From the NCBI RefSeq assembly GCF_000719095.1, contig NZ_JOEH01000025.1:73272-137271 (forward strand): a DNA stretch of 64,000 nucleotides. The letters run 5' to 3'. Position 1 is the stretch's first letter. Each line of letters opens with the position of its first letter. The notes beneath the pieces are model-generated. The model searched no databases and had not been told where the DNA came from. It saw only the letters and a program-made list of their open reading frames with translations. Both the position numbers and the translations under genes were made by a program. Source of the stretch: Streptacidiphilus jeojiense (lineage in GTDB: Bacteria > Actinomycetota > Actinomycetes > Streptomycetales > Streptomycetaceae). Shown here in pieces: positions 59,887 through 64,000 of the stretch.

Positions 59887-60429
59887 TCACGCCTTTCCAG
59901 CACGGCTCTCCGAGCGAAGCAGACCGTAGACAAGCACATCGGTGTACTCGCCGTGCTGGAAGGACCTGCCGCGCATGACCCCCTCCCGACGGAACCCCAG
60001 ACGTTCGAGGGCCCTCTGCTCGCTGAGGTTGCCGCTGTTGGTGACGGCTTCGATGCGGTTCGCCGTCGTGCGGTCCAACAGGAAGTCCACCAGCAGCTTC
60101 TGCGCCGCCGTGCCCACCCCCTGTCCACGGTGCTCGGGCAGCACCCCCACCCCGATCTCGTAGGCGACACCCGACGGGAAACCCACCGGCTTCCAGGTGG
60201 CGATGCCGACAGCCGTGTCGTCGGCCCCCACGATCGCAACCGCCGCCGACTCGGCGGAGATGTACCCGTCGGCCTCCCACCGCTTGCGGCGTGCCCGCGG
60301 ATCACCGAACCCCGGCCACTCGAACTCACCGAGCGCATCAGGATCCGTACAGAGCCGATCGAGGAAGGCGAGGTCGCCCTCGATGAACGCCCGCAGGCGA
60401 ACGGCGTCCGCGCGCTGCACTGAAGTCAT
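59887..60429 (-). CDS. GNAT-family N-acetyltransferase
   Basis: 180 residues. RimJ/RimL-like: 'VRLRAFIEGDLAFLDRLCTDP', acetyl-CoA motif A 'VLPEHRGQGVGTAAQKLLVDFL' (RGxGxG/A form), motif B 'NRIEAVTNSGNLSEQRALERLGF', 'REGVMRGRSF'. Acceptor unknown. ATG 60429 lacks an SD; GATACT seven bases upstream is a weak -10 for a leaderless mRNA. Same strand as the amidohydrolase, 83 bases downstream of it. Confidence 0.88.
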   Translation of the reverse strand: MTSVQRADAVRLRAFIEGDLAFLDRLCTDPDALGEFEWPGFGDPRARRKRWEADGYISAESAAVAIVGADDTAVGIATWKPVGFPSGVAYEIGVGVLPEHRGQGVGTAAQKLLVDFLLDRTTANRIEAVTNSGNLSEQRALERLGFRREGVMRGRSFQHGEYTDVLVYGLLRSESRAGKA

Positions 60430-60512
60430 GCAGGCCAGTATCGCCCCACCACACCATCCGACTTGTCCCCCGATCGGCGACAGATCCGTCCGGCCCGACC
60501 CGGCCACTCGGT

Positions 60513-62126
60513 TCAAACGGGGCGGTGGACCCATCGGCCGCCGAGGAGGGTGCCGGTCGGGTTGAGGGCGGACAGGGCGTCCGGAGGGCAGGTGGCCGGG
60601 TTGCGGGGCCATACGGTGAGGTCGGCCAGGCGGCCGGGGGTGAGCATGCCACGCAGGTGCTCCTCGCCGAGCAGGCGGGCGGCGTTGGTGGTGTGCAGGG
60701 CGAGGGCCTCGGCGTAGCTGATGGCGTGTTCGGGGCCCTGGACGCCGACCACCGTCTGACGGGTGGTCATGCCCCAGATGGAGCGCATGGCGCCGAACTG
60801 GCCGACGGGGAAGTCCGAGCCGCCGGTGATCAGGGCTCCCTGGTCGAGCCAGCCGCGGGCCGGGAAGAGGGCGGCGACGCGTTCGGGGCCCCAGTATCCG
60901 CGTTCCACCTCGGCGGTGTCGTGCAGCAGCGGCTGTTGCACGGTGACCGGGATGCCCAGCGCCACGGCCCGGGCCTGCTGCTCGGGTCCGGCCAGGCCGG
61001 CGTGTTCCATGACCAGGCTGTGCGGCGGCAGTCCGGGGTTGCGGGCCAGGACGCGCTCGTAGACGTCGAGCAGGACACGGACCGCGCGGTCGCCGTAGGC
61101 GTGGGTGCCCACCTTCCAGCCGCGGCGCACCACCGCCTCCACGGCCCCGGCCAGTGCGTCCGGCTCCCAGAGCAGCGTGCCGGAGAAGGCGTGGTCGCAG
61201 GCGTAGGGCTGCTCGGTGGCGCCGGCCTCCAGGCCGCCGTCCAGGCCGAACTTCACACCCCAGACGCGCAGCCACGGGTCCGCCTGGTAGCGCCACTGCT
61301 CCATGCCGTCCAGCAGCTCCTCGACCTGGGCGGGTTCGCTGAGGCCGAGCGCCGAGATCAGCGCGCGGACCCGGGTGTTCAGCGCGCCCACGGCGCGGGC
61401 CGCTGCGAGCAGGTCGTAGTCGGCCGGCGTCACCATGCAGTCCCGGACGGTGCCGATGCCGGTCGCCGCGTACTGGGCGCTGGCCAGGCGCAGGCCGTCG
61501 ATGCGCAGGTCCCGCTGCTGGGCCGGAACCAGACGCTCCACCAGGCCCATCGCGTTGTCGATCAGCCGTCCGGTGAGTCGTCCCTGGGCGTCGCGTTCGA
61601 TCACCCCGCCGGGTGGGACCGGTGTCGACTCGTCGATGCCGGCCAGGCGCAGCGCGTAGCCGTTGACGACGTCGTTGTGGCCGCCCCGCTTGACCAGGAC
61701 CGGGTGCCGGTCGGTCGCCCGGTCCAGCTCGGCAGTGGTGGGCATCCGGCGCTCGGCCAGGTTGAGCTCCTGCCAGTTGGTGGTGGTGCGGATCCACTGT
61801 CCCTCGGGGGTGACCGCGGCCCGCTGCTTGATCAGGTCGAGGAACTCGGCGATGGTGCGGGCCTGGTGGACCGGGACGTCGTGGGCGCTGTGGCCGGCGA
61901 AGATCAGGTGGGTGTGGGTGTCGTCGAAGGCGGGCAGCACGGTGGCCTGCCCCAGGTCCACCACGGTCGTCCGGTCCGTCGCCAGGGCGTCGAGACCGTC
62001 CGGGTCCGGTGAGAGCGCGATGATCCGGTCGCCCCGCACCGCCAGCGCCCGCTGCGGCGCCTGGCCGGGTACCAGCGTGTGCACAGCCGCGGCCCGCAGG
62101 AGCAGGTCCGCCCCGTGATCCTTCAT
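60513..62126 (-). CDS. YtcJ-like amidohydrolase (amidohydrolase family 3)
   Basis: 537 residues. Metal-site motif HTH in 'AFDDTHTHLIFAG', further ligands in 'GTHAYGDRAV' and 'SLVMEHAGL', Asp in 'ITGGSDFPVG'. N-terminal and C-terminal beta strands form the composite urease-type sandwich ('GRLADLTVWPRNP'). Members hydrolyse N-formyl, N-acyl or ring amide bonds; substrate unknown. ATG 62126 has AAGGAGAAG upstream. A terminator separates it from the preceding hydrolase gene. Confidence 0.9.
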   Translation of the reverse strand: MKDHGADLLLRAAAVHTLVPGQAPQRALAVRGDRIIALSPDPDGLDALATDRTTVVDLGQATVLPAFDDTHTHLIFAGHSAHDVPVHQARTIAEFLDLIKQRAAVTPEGQWIRTTTNWQELNLAERRMPTTAELDRATDRHPVLVKRGGHNDVVNGYALRLAGIDESTPVPPGGVIERDAQGRLTGRLIDNAMGLVERLVPAQQRDLRIDGLRLASAQYAATGIGTVRDCMVTPADYDLLAAARAVGALNTRVRALISALGLSEPAQVEELLDGMEQWRYQADPWLRVWGVKFGLDGGLEAGATEQPYACDHAFSGTLLWEPDALAGAVEAVVRRGWKVGTHAYGDRAVRVLLDVYERVLARNPGLPPHSLVMEHAGLAGPEQQARAVALGIPVTVQQPLLHDTAEVERGYWGPERVAALFPARGWLDQGALITGGSDFPVGQFGAMRSIWGMTTRQTVVGVQGPEHAISYAEALALHTTNAARLLGEEHLRGMLTPGRLADLTVWPRNPATCPPDALSALNPTGTLLGGRWVHRPV

Positions 62127-62152
62127 GGTCTTCTCCTTCGATCTCGACTCGA

Positions 62153-62184
62153 CGGCAGGACCCGCTCGAAGGCGGGTCCTGCCG
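62153..62184 (-). terminator. Perfect hairpin after the hydrolase gene
   Basis: CGGCAGGACCCGC and GCGGGTCCTGCCG, 13 perfect pairs with a TCGAAG loop, between the hydrolase stop (62222) and the amidohydrolase start (62126). Confidence 0.85.
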
Positions 62185-62221
62185 ACTGGTTCCGCGGTAC
62201 CGGTGGTGTCGCTGCTGGGGG

Positions 62222-62917
62222 TCAGCCGCGGGCGGCCTGCTTGATGAGGTCGGCGGTGGCGGCGGACTGGGAGAGGTAGACGGAGTGGCTGGCGCCGGGG
62301 ACCTCGACGGTCTTGGCGCCGATCCGCTCGGCCATGGCGCGCTGGGCGGGCGGGGGGATCATCCTGTCGTCACCGGCGACGAGGTACCAGGAGGGCTTGG
62401 TGCGCCAGGCCGGCTCGGTGACCGGGCCGTTGAGGGCGTCCAGGCCCCAGGGGACCTGGGAGTCGGCCATGAACCGGGCCTCCGCCTCGGGCAGGTCGCC
62501 GGCGAAGGAGTCGGCGAACTTGTCGCGGTCCAACGCCAGGAAGCCGTTGACCGGCGGCAGGATCGGCGGGACCGGCGCGCCGGGGGCCGGGTTGGCGATC
62601 AGGGTGGCCACCGACTCGCCGGCGTCCGGGGCGAAGGCGGTGATGTAGGCCAGCGCGGCGACCTGCTCGTGGGTGCCGGCCTCGGTGATGACAGCGCCGC
62701 CGTAGGAGTGGCCGACCAGGACCACCGGTCCGGTCAGGGACTCGATCACCTGGTGGGTCGCGGCCACGTCGCCGGCCAGGGAGAGGGTCGGGTTCTGCAC
62801 GACGGCCACGTTGAAGCCGTCGGCCTTCAGGGCGTCGTACACGCCCTGCCAGCCCGAGCCGTCCACGAAACCGCCGTGGACCAGGACCACGTTCAGGCGC
62901 TGCGTGCTGGTGTTCAT
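62222..62917 (-). CDS. Small alpha/beta hydrolase (EstC-like)
   Basis: 231 residues. 'NVVLVHGGFVDGSGWQGVYDAL', nucleophile elbow GHSYGG, acid in 'LVAGDDRMIPP', base His in 'PGASHSVYLSQ'. Short-cap hydrolase typical of the salicylate-esterase/EstC group; cytoplasmic. SD GGAGGA precedes ATG 62917. Divergent from a TetR regulator, with paired operators at 62980-63015 in front of it, so TetR repression is likely. Confidence 0.88.
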   Translation of the reverse strand: MNTSTQRLNVVLVHGGFVDGSGWQGVYDALKADGFNVAVVQNPTLSLAGDVAATHQVIESLTGPVVLVGHSYGGAVITEAGTHEQVAALAYITAFAPDAGESVATLIANPAPGAPVPPILPPVNGFLALDRDKFADSFAGDLPEAEARFMADSQVPWGLDALNGPVTEPAWRTKPSWYLVAGDDRMIPPPAQRAMAERIGAKTVEVPGASHSVYLSQSAATADLIKQAARG

Positions 62918-62979
62918 GATTCCTCCGGTTGATCTCCGGGGCCGGGCGGCCCGTGGTTGGCGGTGCGTAGTGCAGTATC

Positions 62980-63015
62980 AGACTGTTCCGTCTTACAGAT
63001 CAGACTGTCTCGTCT
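62980..63015. promoter_or_regulatory. Paired TetR operators, hydrolase side
   Basis: AGACTGTTCCGTCT (62980-62993) and AGACTGTCTCGTCT (63002-63015), AGAC/GTCT-armed palindromes spaced 22 bases start to start, i.e. two helical turns. The same motif and spacing recur on the tetR side. Confidence 0.75.
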
Positions 63016-63085
63016 GATCTGGGAATGACGTTAGACCCGTCGCGGCGGAGATCACAAGAGTCTGATTTATGTGACCTGGGTCACA

Positions 63086-63115
63086 TTGACTTGATCAAAT
63101 CAGACCGTCTAGTCT
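63086..63115 (+). promoter_or_regulatory. Promoter of the tetR gene
   Basis: TTGACT (63086-63091), 18-base spacer, TAGTCT (63110-63115). The -10 lies inside the operator at 63102-63115, which implies autorepression. Confidence 0.65.
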
Positions 63116-63137
63116 CCTGAATCAGATTGTCCAGTCT
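63102..63137. promoter_or_regulatory. Paired TetR operators, tetR side
   Basis: AGACCGTCTAGTCT (63102-63115) and AGATTGTCCAGTCT (63124-63137), again 22 bases start to start. The first overlaps the -10 of the tetR promoter; the second covers the early transcript. Confidence 0.75.
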
Positions 63138-63188
63138 CGTCGCATCGCATCACATCCCGCTGCGTGACGCCGCGGTCCCGGAGGAACC

Positions 63189-63860
63189 ATGCCCACGTCC
63201 GATCCGGCCACCTGGCAGGCGGCCGCGCGCGTCGCACCCGCCAAGCCCGACAAGTCCGAGCAGATCCGCCGGGCCGCCCTGAAGGTCTTCCTCGAACACG
63301 GCTACGCCGTCACCACGATCGACATGATCCTGGCCGAGGCCGACGTCTCCCGGCAGACCCTCTACCGCTACTTCAAGGGCAAGGAACCCCTGTTCCTGGC
63401 CGTGGTCGCGGACATCCTCAGCGAGGTACTGGGCGCGATAACGGACGCGATGCGCGAGGCGGACCTGGACCGCAGCGACGACCTGGAGACCGACCTGGTC
63501 GAGGTCGGCCGCGCCTGGCTGCACATCATGCTCCAGCCCGACGTCCTGGCCCTGCGCAGGCTGGTCATCGGCGAAGCCGCCCGACTCCCCCACCTGGCCA
63601 CCGCCTGGGACGAGCACGGCCCCGGCCAGGTCCGCACACTCCTGGAGCCCCACTTCCGCACCCTGGCCGAACGCGGCCTGATGACCCTGGACCCGGACCC
63701 CCAGCTCACCGTCGCCTTCTACGCCCGCACCATGATCATCCCGGTCGAGATCGCCATGCTCAACATCGACTTCGCCCCCGGCCAGGAGGTCATCGAGACC
63801 TACATCCACGGCGGCGTCAAGATGTTCCTCGCCCGCTACGGCACCAGGGCCACGCACTGA
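63189..63860 (+). CDS. TetR/AcrR-family repressor
   Basis: 223 residues. Helix 1 'EQIRRAALKVFLEHGYAVTT', HTH 'TIDMILAEADVSRQTLYRYFKGKEP' in parts, then a helical domain of the AcrR/TetR_C_39 kind ('WLHIMLQPDVLALRRLVIGEA'). SD GGAGGAA precedes ATG 63189. Divergent from the small hydrolase; the four operator copies between them are its likely binding sites. Confidence 0.92.
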   Translation: MPTSDPATWQAAARVAPAKPDKSEQIRRAALKVFLEHGYAVTTIDMILAEADVSRQTLYRYFKGKEPLFLAVVADILSEVLGAITDAMREADLDRSDDLETDLVEVGRAWLHIMLQPDVLALRRLVIGEAARLPHLATAWDEHGPGQVRTLLEPHFRTLAERGLMTLDPDPQLTVAFYARTMIIPVEIAMLNIDFAPGQEVIETYIHGGVKMFLARYGTRATH

Positions 63861-63901
63861 CGAGCTCCGGCACGGACGCACCGGTCGGGCAACGACAGAC
63901 G

Positions 63902-64000
63902 TCAGTTGCTGCCGCCGGTGCTGGTGGTGCAGGTGTCGCCGTGGGCGGGACAGGTGCGGGTGTTGCCGCCGACCAGGTGGATCTGCAGGGGGTGAGCGGC
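63902..64000 (-). CDS. C-terminal end of an unidentified protein
   Basis: An open minus-strand frame enters from the right edge and stops at 63902. Only 32 residues are visible, ending 'TCPAHGDTCTTSTGGSN', with two Cys. The convergent orientation with tetR and the absence of other frames support it, but the family cannot be named. Confidence 0.4.
   Translation of the reverse strand, partial: AAHPLQIHLVGGNTRTCPAHGDTCTTSTGGSN

Noticed and set aside
1..64000. tRNA/rRNA genes, CRISPR arrays, insertion sequences, prophage or attachment sites
   Set aside because: No cloverleaf-like, regularly spaced repeat, transposase, integrase or phage structural signal was recognised on either strand.

Overview
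The window is strongly GC-rich, with G/C-loaded third codon positions, frequent GTG starts, many 4-base ATGA/GTGA gene overlaps and many leaderless-looking starts. Gene content points to a Streptomycetaceae chromosome (Streptomyces, Kitasatospora or Streptacidiphilus type): deazaflavin-dependent reductase, BTAD/SARP regulator, streptophobe-like membrane protein, DUF6777 protein, FHA-ABC protein, NgcE-type sugar-binding lipoprotein. I see no rRNA, tRNA, insertion sequence, prophage or CRISPR array. All assignments come from reading the translated sequence; no database search was run. || Layout, 1-15.7 kb: the tail of a sedolisin-type protease; a minus-strand alkylation-repair operon (O6-alkylguanine methyltransferase, 2OG-Fe(II) oxygenase, AlkB); an HxlR regulator divergent from an alpha/beta hydrolase; a beta-propeller lectin-like protein; a GntR-TetR double-headed regulator divergent from a second hydrolase; an NlpC/P60 wall hydrolase behind a c-di-AMP (ydaO-type) riboswitch; a bestrophin-like membrane protein; a five-gene operon in which an ECF sigma factor is translationally chained to membrane and ABC-transporter genes; a lipoprotein serpin. 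|| 15.7-26.5 kb is a polysaccharide-utilisation locus. A secreted PL8 lyase is divergent from a 2-hydroxyacid dehydrogenase, an NgcEFG-like sugar importer, a LacI regulator and a DUF2264 protein. Two inverted copies of a LacI-type operator flank the divergent promoters. 26.5-34 kb holds small redox and regulatory genes (VOC protein, deazaflavin reductase, TetR with NmrA-like reductase, MerR with quinone reductase, DinB-like protein, serine beta-lactamase-like hydrolase). 33.3-35.9 kb is a second carbohydrate unit: a secreted GH6 cellulase and its LacI repressor, with two perfect 18-base palindromes between them. || 35.9-42.3 kb looks like a stress module: HD-GYP/LuxR protein, catalase with a SigB-like promoter candidate, and an RsbQ-RsbP-STAS operon. 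42.4-51 kb carries a dimethylformamidase-subunit-like lipoprotein, DUF6777 and streptophobe-like proteins, a Ser/Thr kinase, its coupled partner and a double-FHA ABC transporter. 52.4-56.1 kb is the least expected part: two tandem TULIP/P47-like proteins (the family known from clostridial neurotoxin clusters) divergent from a small secreted protein. The right end has a haloacetate-dehalogenase-like hydrolase, BTAD regulator, HAD phosphatase, GNAT, YtcJ-like amidohydrolase, and a hydrolase/TetR pair with four phased operator copies.
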